Shown: positions 17,716 to 26,206 of the stretch, one piece after another
Numbering within the stretch: position 1 is the first letter of the stretch
Layout: each line of letters begins with the position of its first letter
Source: Candidatus Kuenenia stuttgartensis
GTDB taxonomy: Bacteria > Planctomycetota > Planctomycetia > Isosphaerales > Isosphaeraceae
NCBI GenBank assembly: GCA_945865635.1
Contig: CAMBEP010000025.1
Coordinates: forward strand, 1-64,000
Direction: 5' to 3'
Length of the DNA stretch: 64,000 bases
Position numbers and translations under genes: made by a program
Notes under the pieces: model-generated
What the model saw: the letters and a program-made list of their open reading frames with translations, nothing else
Told to the model about the DNA's origin: nothing
Database searches by the model: none

Positions 17716-18651
17716 ATGATCCAAGTCTCTGATTTACGAGTCGATTACGACGACTTCTGCGCTGTTCGCGAATTATCAATCAATATTGGTGCAGGTGAAG
17801 TATGCGGTCTGATTGGCCCAAACGGAGCAGGCAAAACATCCACGATGCGAGCGATTGTGGGATTGCTGGAACCAACTTACGGCACAATTCGCATTGCAGG
17901 GATTGACGCTCGTGAGCATCCGGAGGCCGCTCAGTTGGCCCTCGGATTCATGCCCGACTTTGCACCAGTTTACGAAGACTTGAAATGCTGGGAATTCCTT
18001 GATATTTTTGCGGCCGCTTACAAGATCCCAAAATCCATTCGCAAGCAGCGTGTGGAACAAGAGTTGGAGCGTGTCAGCCTGACCGAAAAACGAAATGTGC
18101 CAGCAGGAGCACTCTCACGTGGGATGAGGCAACGACTCACACTGGCAAAAACCCTTTTGCCTGATCCCAAGGTGCTTTTGCTGGATGAGCCTGCCAGTGG
18201 CCTCGACCCGAATGCACGAATTGAGCTTAAGCAGATCATAAGATCGTTGGCAAGCGAAGGGCGAACAGTTTTGATAAGTTCGCACATCCTCAGTGAAATG
18301 AGCGAGTTTTGCACCTCAGTGGCGATTATGGAACGTGGTCGGATGATTGTCCAAGGTTCGATCGCAGAGGTTCAAGCCAAATATAATACAGGCACGGAAT
18401 TACAGATCCGATTACTGGATCGTGCTGAAGAATTACGCGATTGGCTATTACAACGCGAGGGCGTTCGATCCGCAGAGTTTGATGAATCGGCAGATCACTT
18501 ATTCGTCAAGTTGATCGGTAAGGAAGAGGCCATGATGGCAAACCTTCTGGCTGATATGTGTCGTGCCGATTTCCAAATCATTAGTTTTGCACCTCGACGC
18601 GAAGGGCTTGAAGAGCTCTTTTTGAAGGTCGGGGCTAAAGAAGTTTCATAA
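17716..18651 (+). CDS. ABC-2-type transporter ATP-binding protein
   Basis: This 311-residue ATPase drives an ABC-2 export or membrane system together with the next gene. It has Walker [10 protein letters not shown], the signature LSRGMRQRLTLAK, Walker B VLLLDEPASGLDP and the switch histidine in ISSHILSEM. A C-terminal extension after residue 220, typical of CcmA/NatA-like proteins, follows. It lies 110 bases after the fused permease and 62 before the ABC-2 permease. Its sequence type pairs it with the latter. The transported substrate is unknown. Confidence 0.92.
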   Translation: MIQVSDLRVDYDDFCAVRELSINIGAGEVCGLIGPNGAGKTSTMRAIVGLLEPTYGTIRIAGIDAREHPEAAQLALGFMPDFAPVYEDLKCWEFLDIFAAAYKIPKSIRKQRVEQELERVSLTEKRNVPAGALSRGMRQRLTLAKTLLPDPKVLLLDEPASGLDPNARIELKQIIRSLASEGRTVLISSHILSEMSEFCTSVAIMERGRMIVQGSIAEVQAKYNTGTELQIRLLDRAEELRDWLLQREGVRSAEFDESADHLFVKLIGKEEAMMANLLADMCRADFQIISFAPRREGLEELFLKVGAKEVS

Positions 18652-18713
18652 CCTGAATAATCCGTGTTGCAGCAGAACTCACACTCCAGAACAATCAAAA
18701 AAAGGCTTGAAGA

Positions 18714-20348
18714 ATGACCAACAACCATGTTCCAAATCCGATTGAATCTGTCAAAGAATTACCAGAAAAGAATCGATTTATTACAACAGTCCTCAAGCCG
18801 GATTGGTCTATCCTGACGGACAATCCAATTATCATCAAACAGACCAGGGTTCGACTGAAGCGATCCAGCATGATCAGTTGGATGATGATTGTTGGGGTTC
18901 TGGCGTCGGCATCAATCTGGATGGAGTATCAGTTCAAAACGAAACGCTATGACCGCTCTGCTGGTTATATGCTAGGTGCCATGATATTTATGATGCTCAT
19001 TATCGGGGCCACGCAACTTGCTTTGATGATCAACACAACACGATCTTCGGGAATGATTGATTTTCATCGACTGAGCCCTCAATCTCCACGAAGTCTACTT
19101 TTTGGATTTATGATTGGCGGGCCAATCCGGGAATACGCAATTGTTTTATTTGCAATTCCTTTTTTGGTCATGGCTTGTATACTTTATGGTACTCCCCTGC
19201 TCGGCTTGATTCAGATTTTATTGGCAATATTGATGCTGACCTTGGTCATGCATGGTATGACCATTGTTTCAGCGATGCTGGCAAAAAATACGAACCCAAA
19301 CGCTGCAAAAGGCGCGACTTGGGGCATCTTTGCAGCAATGGGGATGCTGGGGCCAATTTTCAGTGGAACATTGGCGATTGACAGACTGGCAGGCGACCCA
19401 CCCATGGTCTATTTTTTTGGTGTTAAAGCCAATGCCCTGATGGTTTTTTCTGGAGTCGCTGGGATTGCAGTCGTGTTTTTCATGATCGCAGGAGTAAGGC
19501 GGTTTCAAGATGATATTCGGCCTTCTTTAACCAAAAGGCAAGCGATCATGGCAATGTCTCTATCCATCCTTGTTGGCTGGGGATTCATGTTTCACGTCAA
19601 CTATTTCAACAATTCCTACATCTATTTAGCAGAACTGATCGTGATTGGAATTTGGGCAGTCCTAAGCTTCTTGCTGATTGCCACCGCATCGCCAGAACGC
19701 GTTGCTTACATTGGCGGACTTCGACGAAGCTTAAGGCTTGGCCTGCGACGACCAAGCCCGTTTCAGGATCGAGCCCTTAATCGCTGGGTACTCCTGATTT
19801 TTGCAGGCATCGTTACAATAGGAATTGCTGGACTTTATTCCATTCGAAATGAAGAGAATCACAAGACATTGCCCTTACCAGGTGCTTCAACAGCAACAGC
19901 CGTGCTGATGGTTATTGAATTTGGGCTGGCAATGCAATACTATCGACTTCGAATTGGAAAGCTGGCAGGTGGCGCGCTGGCCCTATTTTTGTTTGTGGCC
20001 TGGTTTATGCCATTTATGCTGGGAATGGCGCTATCATTGGTGTCCAATATGCCCAACGAAAATGAGGGCCTGGGTTATGTGATTATGTCAATCAGCCCCG
20101 TCTTTGGTGTACCACTAGGTGCTGGCGTGGTTAGCATCACAGCTCCTATAACAGAATGTCGATTGGCGGCTTTGATTCCAACTTTGGCGGCTGTTTTCAT
20201 CTTTAATCAGATGATTACAAATTTACAGAGACGAATTGACCGACGGATCATGCCTGAACATCGAGAACCCGATGCAGATCCATTCGCATGGCTCGACAAT
20301 TCCACACCTAGCGAACTCGTGGCCCGCAGAATTAAATCGCAGCCGTAA
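18714..20348 (+). CDS. ABC-2-type transporter permease
   Basis: This 544-residue membrane protein begins with a cytoplasmic stretch and the segment NPIIIKQTRVRLKRSSMIS, then the first membrane helix, as in ABC-2 permeases that meet the ATPase through an N-terminal elbow. About twelve hydrophobic segments follow, with a polar loop near residues 330-360. It is the partner of the ATPase just upstream. Its reading frame stays open for 75 codons after the TAA stop. The substrate is not apparent; related planctomycete systems are annotated only as ABC-2 transporters. Confidence 0.72.
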   Translation: MTNNHVPNPIESVKELPEKNRFITTVLKPDWSILTDNPIIIKQTRVRLKRSSMISWMMIVGVLASASIWMEYQFKTKRYDRSAGYMLGAMIFMMLIIGATQLALMINTTRSSGMIDFHRLSPQSPRSLLFGFMIGGPIREYAIVLFAIPFLVMACILYGTPLLGLIQILLAILMLTLVMHGMTIVSAMLAKNTNPNAAKGATWGIFAAMGMLGPIFSGTLAIDRLAGDPPMVYFFGVKANALMVFSGVAGIAVVFFMIAGVRRFQDDIRPSLTKRQAIMAMSLSILVGWGFMFHVNYFNNSYIYLAELIVIGIWAVLSFLLIATASPERVAYIGGLRRSLRLGLRRPSPFQDRALNRWVLLIFAGIVTIGIAGLYSIRNEENHKTLPLPGASTATAVLMVIEFGLAMQYYRLRIGKLAGGALALFLFVAWFMPFMLGMALSLVSNMPNENEGLGYVIMSISPVFGVPLGAGVVSITAPITECRLAALIPTLAAVFIFNQMITNLQRRIDRRIMPEHREPDADPFAWLDNSTPSELVARRIKSQP

Positions 20349-20756
20349 ATTTCAACGGGAAGGAAGTTCAATGGTGCGGTCACCAAATCGTCTTTCGCAT
20401 TTCTGAATCGAACCCAAGCTGGACTTTTCCTGGCAGACCGCTCTATGGAACCGAGTCGTTTTTGGGAATCCATTTCATCTCTTCGAAACGATGGAACGCC
20501 CATAAATTTTGTTGCCGTTGTTGAAGCCGATCAGAGCTCTCCAGTTTTATCTGAAAAGTGGGTGAGCAATCCTTGAGGTTGGAAACGACTCGATCTAAAG
20601 AAAATACGGCTTGACAAATTCTCGGAAAACTTTACAAAAGCTTTAATTCCTGATTGTGGGACGCAGTCGGCAGGGTCGCAAGAGTTGAACGGCTCTTTCT
20701 GCCCTGATACAGGAAAACAGGATGTTTTCCGAGATGCGTCTTCTGGTTGGTCAAGC
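20349..20756. other. Intergenic region with in-frame open continuation
   Basis: A GGAAGGAAG sequence followed by ATGGTG (20370) opens only an 11-codon frame. The frame of the preceding permease is open for 75 further codons after its TAA and ends at TGA 20574-20576, containing an ATG that would give a 43-residue peptide. None of this resembles a known family. The rest of the region carries the candidate promoter for the FlgI-like gene. Confidence 0.4.
20611..20638 (+). promoter_or_regulatory. Candidate promoter for the FlgI-like gene
   Basis: A perfect TTGACA (20611-20616), 16-base spacer and TACAAA (20633-20638) lie about 120 bases before the preferred ATG at 20757. The -10 box is only fair. 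Confidence 0.35.
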
Positions 20757-22742
20757 ATGGAGGCTGGTCTTTTGCGTCAAATCGAACCAAATCGGCGTGA
20801 AGCCCTGGCGGCAATGGCCGGTGTGGCCTTGTTGGTAGGCGCTGACAAATCCACTCCAAAACTGGTCAGTGCTCCACCCAAACATACAGACATGATTGGT
20901 GACTGGGCTGTCATCGTAGCCCAGCGGAATCAAAAAGTGGAAGGTGTGGGGCTTGTGGTCGGCTTGAGTGGTACGGGTTCCGACCCTGAGACTGGACCAT
21001 TTCGCGAAAATCTTTTGGAACAGATGCGGAAAGCGGGAGTCGACACCCCTTCCAAGATTCTGGCTTCACCCAATACGTCTTTGGTGATTGTTCGGGCGAC
21101 CATTCCGGCGGGTATATCGCCAAGCGACCCTTTGGATGTGGTCATCGAACTGACTCCAAATAGTGGCACGACAAGCCTTGCGGGTGGTTACCTGATGCGT
21201 ACCACAATGCGGGAAGTCCTTGTCACTGACAAAGACATCAAGGAAGGCTCACCACTGGCCCATGCCTTTGGTCCGATTATGATTGGCGATGTGAAGAATC
21301 CTGAGAACCCCCGAACTGGTCGAGTTCTGGGCGGAGCGAAGGTCAAAAAAGAAGTTCCGTTTCGACTGGCTTTGATGGAAAAGCATCGAAGCATTCGTTC
21401 ATCGGCGATGCTTCAGGAAGTGATCAACCGGCGGTTTGCGATCAAGATTGGTCCGGAATCACGCGGTGTGGCGACGGCCAAAACGGACGAGTATCTCGAC
21501 CTCAAGGTTCCCCATGTTTACCACCAGAATCAGGCTCGTTTTTTTCAGGTGGTGAAACTTCTGCCAATCATTGATCGGGAAGATATCAGAGCCGAAAGAA
21601 TCGCCCAATGGGCAAATGAGTTAAGAGATCCCAAAACGGCTGGTGTAGCCGCCCTGAGACTGGAAGGCATGGGCCAGGCAGGTGTCCAGTCGCTTGAATC
21701 CGGGTTGACAAGCAAAGATCTTCAATGCCGCTTCTTTGCAGCAGAGGCTCTAGCTTATCTCCAGAAAGAGTCTGGAATTGAGATTCTGAAACAAGTGGCT
21801 TTGAAGACACCCGAATTTCGGGCGTTTGCGTTTGCTGGGCTGGCCGCTGCTGACCAACCGGCGGCCATGGTGGCTTTACGAGGGCTAATGGGCTCAGAGG
21901 ATCCGGTGATTCGCTATGGAGCGTTTGCGGCATTGAGAACGGCGGATCCTGATAATCCATACTTGGGCAGGACCCAAGTGATGAAAGAGCGGAAAGCCGA
22001 AGAATCGCCTGAGAATATGGCGGCTGCGATTGTGGACATTCAGTCCCGTCGGCGGCGTGGCGCTCAAATGGAGGACCCGTTCCAACTCTTCGTAGTCGAC
22101 TGCGATGGCCCACCGCTGGTGCATTACACCCGGGTCAATCGTGCGGAAATCGTACTTTTTGGAGCGGTCCAGAAGCTGGAACCTCCTATCGTACTGGGTG
22201 GTGGTGGGTCGATCATTCTGAATGCTTCGGAGAACGATGAGAAGCTTGAAATTTCCAGGATCACGCGAAATTCGCTGGATAAAGACTCCAAAGTGGTTTC
22301 TTCTCTCGAAATGAAAGACATCATCCGCGAGATGGCGAATTTGGGGGCGACATATCCGGAGATTGTTGGTCTGCTGGTCACGGCACAGAAACAACATAAT
22401 CTTCAAGGCGAGCTTGTCGCTGATGCCAAGCCTGAGAGCACAAGAAGCTATACCCAGGCTCAGATTGCAGGCGCCAAGATCAGCGACAAGCCAAAAAAGG
22501 ATAGCTCTGTGGGCCAGGCATCTGCCGAGGGCGTGGAATCGAAATCCGAAAAAGGTCCGAGACGCATTCTGAAACTTCCCAAACTGAGAATATTTGGAAA
22601 GCCAGAGCCAACGGATTCGACGGTGGAGCCGCCTACTCCAAAAACTATTCCAGAAAAACCTCCCTACAAGCAACTTCGCCCATACATCCCATTTTTAAAC
22701 GCAACACCGTCTCCACCACGGGTGCCAAACCCCGGCAAATGA
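20757..22742 (+). CDS. FlgI-like domain protein with HEAT repeats
   Basis: The 661-residue protein has a hydrophobic leader (REALAAMAGVALLVG) and then a domain like the flagellar P-ring protein FlgI: VEGVGLVVGLSGTGSDPETG, ASPNTSLVIVRATIPAG, SPSDPLDVVIEL and TSLAGGYLMRTTMR follow the order of true FlgI. Around residues 275-420 come HEAT-like helical repeats (TAGVAALRLEGMGQAGVQSLE, CRFFAAEALAYLQKESGIEIL). The last 120 residues are basic and proline-rich, ending PPRVPNPGK. No flagellar genes are nearby, so it is probably an exported or outer-membrane ring-like protein rather than a P-ring. ATG 20757 was preferred to TTG 20685 because it places the leader at the N-terminus. A strong terminator follows. 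Confidence 0.75.
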   Translation: MEAGLLRQIEPNRREALAAMAGVALLVGADKSTPKLVSAPPKHTDMIGDWAVIVAQRNQKVEGVGLVVGLSGTGSDPETGPFRENLLEQMRKAGVDTPSKILASPNTSLVIVRATIPAGISPSDPLDVVIELTPNSGTTSLAGGYLMRTTMREVLVTDKDIKEGSPLAHAFGPIMIGDVKNPENPRTGRVLGGAKVKKEVPFRLALMEKHRSIRSSAMLQEVINRRFAIKIGPESRGVATAKTDEYLDLKVPHVYHQNQARFFQVVKLLPIIDREDIRAERIAQWANELRDPKTAGVAALRLEGMGQAGVQSLESGLTSKDLQCRFFAAEALAYLQKESGIEILKQVALKTPEFRAFAFAGLAAADQPAAMVALRGLMGSEDPVIRYGAFAALRTADPDNPYLGRTQVMKERKAEESPENMAAAIVDIQSRRRRGAQMEDPFQLFVVDCDGPPLVHYTRVNRAEIVLFGAVQKLEPPIVLGGGGSIILNASENDEKLEISRITRNSLDKDSKVVSSLEMKDIIREMANLGATYPEIVGLLVTAQKQHNLQGELVADAKPESTRSYTQAQIAGAKISDKPKKDSSVGQASAEGVESKSEKGPRRILKLPKLRIFGKPEPTDSTVEPPTPKTIPEKPPYKQLRPYIPFLNATPSPPRVPNPGK

Positions 22743-22783
22743 TCTCATAACCATTTGCTTTTAATAGAGATACTGGTTTTTGG

Positions 22784-22818
22784 ATGGCTGTTTTCAAAAC
22801 GAAAACAGCCATTTTTTT
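22784..22818 (+). terminator. Strong Rho-independent terminator after the FlgI-like gene
   Basis: ATGGCTGTTTTC and GAAAACAGCCAT form a perfect 12-base stem with a five-base loop, followed directly by seven T residues. It closes the FlgI-like transcript. Confidence 0.9.
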
Positions 22819-23107
22819 GTACTCCGACCGGCTTTGATTATCGCAAGCTCAAAACACCCTATTTTACCAAATCAACCTAATTACCAATTTTCGCCTATTC
22901 GGTATTAAAGTTGTGAGGCGTGTTGATCGAAAATTAGTTGTGACGGTTAGGTTTGCTACGACGAGGATGAATGCCAGAACCCTCCGAGTAGTTCGAACCA
23001 GCCGATCCCGTCCCTTGAGCAAGGACATCTCCCTGATCAGGATTGACTTTCGAGTGAATTCCGATTTTAGCAGTCAGGATCGTTCGCAAGACTGGTCCTG
23101 GTTGTGA

Positions 23108-23273
23108 ATCATAGGGAGAAGAATTGGGATGAGTCGTCGCCGAAGGTGCCAGGGATTGGATTCCCGAAGCCCGGCTGGTGGAGGCTTGTTAAAGACCCGT
23201 CGGGCCATACCGGATGGTTGGTGACTCAACCTCCGAGGTCTCGCACAACAAGGAAGCGAGTGGAGTCCTCGAT
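23108..23273 (+). promoter_or_regulatory. Structured leader with a short Arg-rich open frame
   Basis: The leader of the HTH-receiver gene shows several possible stems: GGGA/TCCC near 23152, a CCC-GTC-GGG hairpin, GGAGG(C)TTG with CAACCTCC, and CTCGC/GCGAG enclosed by CGAGG/CCTCG just before the ATG. Inside it, AGGGAGAAGAATTGGG is followed by ATG 23129 and a 31-codon frame ending TGA 23222-23224, which starts MSRRRRCQG. It matches no riboswitch class I can recall. It may be a regulatory leader, an attenuator peptide, or chance GC-rich structure. Confidence 0.4.
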
Positions 23274-23849
23274 ATGAAAAAGGTTTACACCACCGGCCAA
23301 GTCGCCAAGATTTGCAAGGTGGCTCCAAGAACTGTCAGCAAGTGGTTTGACTCAGGACGTTTACGCGGCTATCGAATTCCTGGTTCCCAAGACCGGCGAA
23401 TTCCTCGCGAGCATCTTCTGCGTTTTCTCAAAGAACACGGGATGCCTCTGGGCGACTTGGAAGCTGAAGTTTACAACAAAATCCTGGTGGTTGGCGCTGA
23501 CGCCCCACTTATGGGTCAGTTGAAAGACAATCTTCGCGAGTCAGACGACTTCCGCTTGGAAACTGCCTCATCAGGTTTCGAAGCGGGCATCAGGGCTGAA
23601 AGCTTTCACCCGGACTGTATCATCATTGATATGGCGATCGGGCGGATTGAAGCAGGCCAAATTGCTCAGAATTTGCGACGAAGCCAGGATCATCTCAGCA
23701 CTGTTTTGATTGCTCTGACAAGCGAAACTCCTGGTCCTGAAATTTTATCGCTTGGTTTCAACGATGCCTTCAAGAAGCCTTTCGATGGCTCCTTGCTTAG
23801 CGAACGCATCAAACGACTGATCTCTCAGAAAAAATCCGACGAAATCTGA
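23274..23849 (+). CDS. HTH-receiver regulator (excisionase/MerR-type HTH)
   Basis: The 191-residue protein begins with a helix-turn-helix of the excisionase/BldC type: YTTGQVAKICKVAPRTVSKWFDSGRLRGYRIPGSQDRRIPREHLLRFL in outline, residues 4-50. A response-regulator receiver follows from KILVVGAD near residue 70. The likely phosphoacceptor is the aspartate in CIIIDMAIG, the conserved Thr lies in IALTSE and the Lys in FKKPFD. The acidic pair near the start is partly lost (GAD). This HTH-before-receiver order is unusual and, as I recall, common in planctomycetes. No histidine kinase is adjacent. ATG 23274 is preferred because the upstream extension is leader sequence. Confidence 0.85.
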   Translation: MKKVYTTGQVAKICKVAPRTVSKWFDSGRLRGYRIPGSQDRRIPREHLLRFLKEHGMPLGDLEAEVYNKILVVGADAPLMGQLKDNLRESDDFRLETASSGFEAGIRAESFHPDCIIIDMAIGRIEAGQIAQNLRRSQDHLSTVLIALTSETPGPEILSLGFNDAFKKPFDGSLLSERIKRLISQKKSDEI

Positions 23850-23882
23850 TCCTCAGCTTTTCGATTCGTGATCTACCAAATC

Positions 23883-23931
23883 GCCGTGCTTGATCCACAT
23901 GAGAAATCATGGGTTCAAGGCACGGCTTTTT
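23883..23931 (+). terminator. Hairpin terminator after the HTH-receiver gene
   Basis: GCCGTGCTTGA and TCAAGGCACGGC pair with one bulge, extended by CATGA/TCATG around a GAAA loop, and five T residues follow. It ends the regulator transcript just before the GT39-like gene. Confidence 0.8.
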
Positions 23932-23962
23932 CGTTATGATGAATGGCAAGGAATAGAACACC

Positions 23963-25558
23963 ATGAGCCACGCCAGAATAAATTCTGTCATTGTCTTCAA
24001 CCGACCAGGTCTGGCGGGATTACTGGCATTTATTTTGGTATTTTGGGGACTTGGCCAGCCAGGGATAACCACCGACGAGCCGCTTGATGTTGCCCCAGGC
24101 AGGCATTATTGGGATCAACTTGGCAAACACGGGCTGGGCTTTTTGAATCAGGCTTCAGTTCAGGCCACTTTTGGAGGAAACCCTGATCATCCACCACTTG
24201 CACGATGGCTGCTTGGTGCCGCTTCTCATGGCTTCCAGACTCTCCAGGTGCTTTTTACGAGTCATGCTGACCCGACTGGCCTTTATATCCATTCTGCCCG
24301 AATCGCTCCTGCCCTGGCGTTCGGTTTTACGGTCGCTTTGATCGCACGATTTGTTGGTTCCAGGGCCGGTCCGACGGCAGGCTGGAGTTCGGCAATTTGC
24401 TACATGTTTCTACCACATATCTATGCGCACGCACACCTTGCAGCCATTGAAACCATTCTGAACCTGACTTGGTTCGCGGCTGTGGTTGGCTGGCTAAGAT
24501 GGATCGAGAAGCCGGGCTTGAAACGCTCCATTTTCGCCGGCATCCTGACAGCTCTGGCCATGCTGACAAAAATCCACGGATGGCTCATCATCCCGTGGGC
24601 ATTGGTTGTAATCCTCATTTACAGTCGAAGTCTAGAACAACTTGCCAAGGGGCTTCTAGGTATCAGTTTTGCTCCGGTCTGCTGGCTCCTTGGCTGGCCT
24701 TGGATGTGGTATGAAACCGTTGGCAGATTTTCGGTTTATTTTGGTGGAACAGTCAAACGTCAGCACCTCATGGTGCTTTATTTTGGAAAAGTTTATCAGG
24801 ACAACGAGCTTCCCTGGCACAGTTCATGGGTTCAGTTCATGGCGGCGATCACACCTTTTGCCATGATTCTGTTTGGCGCGGGGCTAATTTCCTTGATTCG
24901 ACGCAATGACGGAATTCTCGGACGCCCAATCGCAGTCCTCATCTTCCAGATGATGATCTTATTCAGTTTACCCATTACGAGATACGACATGGACCGACTG
25001 TTTCTCGTAGTCTGGCCGCTAGTCGCCGTCGTTGCTGGTCTTGGGGCGGCAGGAATCTTTGCAACCCTACCCAAAACCGGTTTAAAACGACGCCTGTGGA
25101 CGATATTTTTCGCTTTGGGGCTGGGCAATTCCGTGCTTGCCTGCTTTCAGTTTTCTCCGATGAGTTATGTGAGCCCAATGGTCGGTGGGCTGAAGTTCTT
25201 TGAAGGCCAAGGAATGGATCTGAATTACTGGGGCGACGCCATCGACCGCAAGCTATTATCAAGGTTGCTTGAAGTTCGTTCCAAGGGAGACGCAGTGGCT
25301 GTGGTTCCTACGCTCCATCAAAATCAGGCAATATTCTTTACACCGCTGGAACTGATGAAACAAGGCGATCTGTTTCGAGACCAATCGGCTTGGCGTGAAG
25401 CCCGGTATTTGGTGGTCTATCGGCGGCAATCTTATTGGCCTGCTGAGTTTGAGGCATGGATAGAAAGTCACGAACCGATTTCTCTGAGGAGCCGTAACGG
25501 TATCTGGCTTGGAGGAATCTGGCCTGGCCCGAAATTTATGGAGCCAAAAAGAGAGTAA
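23963..25558 (+). CDS. GT39/ArnT-like membrane glycosyltransferase
   Basis: The 531-residue membrane protein resembles the dolichyl-phosphate-mannose mannosyltransferase superfamily (GT-C fold). After the first helix comes PGITTDEPLDVAPGRHYW, where the acidic DE pair is the usual catalytic or metal site, and then NPDHPPLARWLLGA, matching the family HPPL motif. About ten further hydrophobic segments follow and a soluble C-terminus of about 100 residues. Such enzymes move a sugar from a polyprenyl-phosphate donor to protein, lipid or glycan on the outer face of the membrane. The gene is alone between two terminated or separate units. Its donor and acceptor are unknown. Confidence 0.78.
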   Translation: MSHARINSVIVFNRPGLAGLLAFILVFWGLGQPGITTDEPLDVAPGRHYWDQLGKHGLGFLNQASVQATFGGNPDHPPLARWLLGAASHGFQTLQVLFTSHADPTGLYIHSARIAPALAFGFTVALIARFVGSRAGPTAGWSSAICYMFLPHIYAHAHLAAIETILNLTWFAAVVGWLRWIEKPGLKRSIFAGILTALAMLTKIHGWLIIPWALVVILIYSRSLEQLAKGLLGISFAPVCWLLGWPWMWYETVGRFSVYFGGTVKRQHLMVLYFGKVYQDNELPWHSSWVQFMAAITPFAMILFGAGLISLIRRNDGILGRPIAVLIFQMMILFSLPITRYDMDRLFLVVWPLVAVVAGLGAAGIFATLPKTGLKRRLWTIFFALGLGNSVLACFQFSPMSYVSPMVGGLKFFEGQGMDLNYWGDAIDRKLLSRLLEVRSKGDAVAVVPTLHQNQAIFFTPLELMKQGDLFRDQSAWREARYLVVYRRQSYWPAEFEAWIESHEPISLRSRNGIWLGGIWPGPKFMEPKRE

Positions 25559-25669
25559 ATTTCAGGTAGATTTGCGATCAATTTAAAAAAAGACCTACCA
25601 GATGATTCATCAGTTTCTATAATTCTTACTGTAGGAATAGAAACATTGCTTTGGAAATGGGTCGTGATC

Positions 25670-26146
25670 ATGTCGGGATGGACACATTTGGATGAACATG
25701 GCCAAGCCCGCATGGTGGATGTGACCGAAAAGGCCTCATCACAGAGAGTTGCATCGGCCTCAGGACAAATCCTGATGAAGTCGGCCACTTTGACCGCAAT
25801 TGAAAACTGCGATTCCAAAAAAGGTGATATTCTTGCTGTAGCACGAGTTGCAGGTATTCAGGCTGCAAAACGGACGGACATGCTCATTCCGTTATGTCAT
25901 AGTCTTGGTCTGGATTGTGTTGAGGTGCGATTCACCCTCATGCCTCCTGACCGCCTGCGAATTGATTCCACTGTCCGGACAACAGGCCGAACTGGAGTCG
26001 AGATGGAAGCACTGGTCGCTGTATCTACATCAGCTCTCACGGTTTACGATATGTGCAAAGCGATTGATCGCGACATGACTATTGAGCAAATCCGTTTGGA
26101 GTCGAAGTCGGGTGGTCGTTCCGGAGACTTTCTCCGCGAGTCGTGA
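25670..26146 (+). CDS. moaC: Cyclic pyranopterin monophosphate synthase
   Basis: MoaC converts the 3',8-cyclo-GTP product of MoaA into cyclic pyranopterin monophosphate in molybdenum-cofactor synthesis. The 158-residue sequence has the full family pattern: MVDVTEKASSQRVA at residues 15-28, KGDILAVARVAGIQAAKRTDMLIPLCHSL in the middle with active-site lysine and histidine, TGVEMEALVAVS, and KAIDRDM with the second catalytic pair. The ATG at 25670 gives the usual length; a TTG at 25646 would add eight residues. No other moa gene is in the window. Confidence 0.96.
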   Translation: MSGWTHLDEHGQARMVDVTEKASSQRVASASGQILMKSATLTAIENCDSKKGDILAVARVAGIQAAKRTDMLIPLCHSLGLDCVEVRFTLMPPDRLRIDSTVRTTGRTGVEMEALVAVSTSALTVYDMCKAIDRDMTIEQIRLESKSGGRSGDFLRES

Positions 26147-26206
26147 TGCCCTTCCTGTTCGAATTTCGTCACAACGGGTCAGCCAATTTTTCGGAGAGAT
26201 TGTTCG

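Noticed and set aside
21894-22673. Long antisense open frame (259 codons) inside the FlgI-like gene
   Set aside because: It is the shadow of a coding strand with clear FlgI and HEAT motifs. The antisense translation resembles no family and is Arg/His-rich.
22983-23010. GTTCGAACC motif that could be a tRNA T-loop
   Set aside because: No matching T-stem, D-arm or acceptor stem. The surrounding sequence folds differently.
22913-23107. 64-codon open frame before the HTH-receiver gene
   Set aside because: A GTG start, very basic translation and no conserved pattern. It was judged part of the leader region and not a gene.
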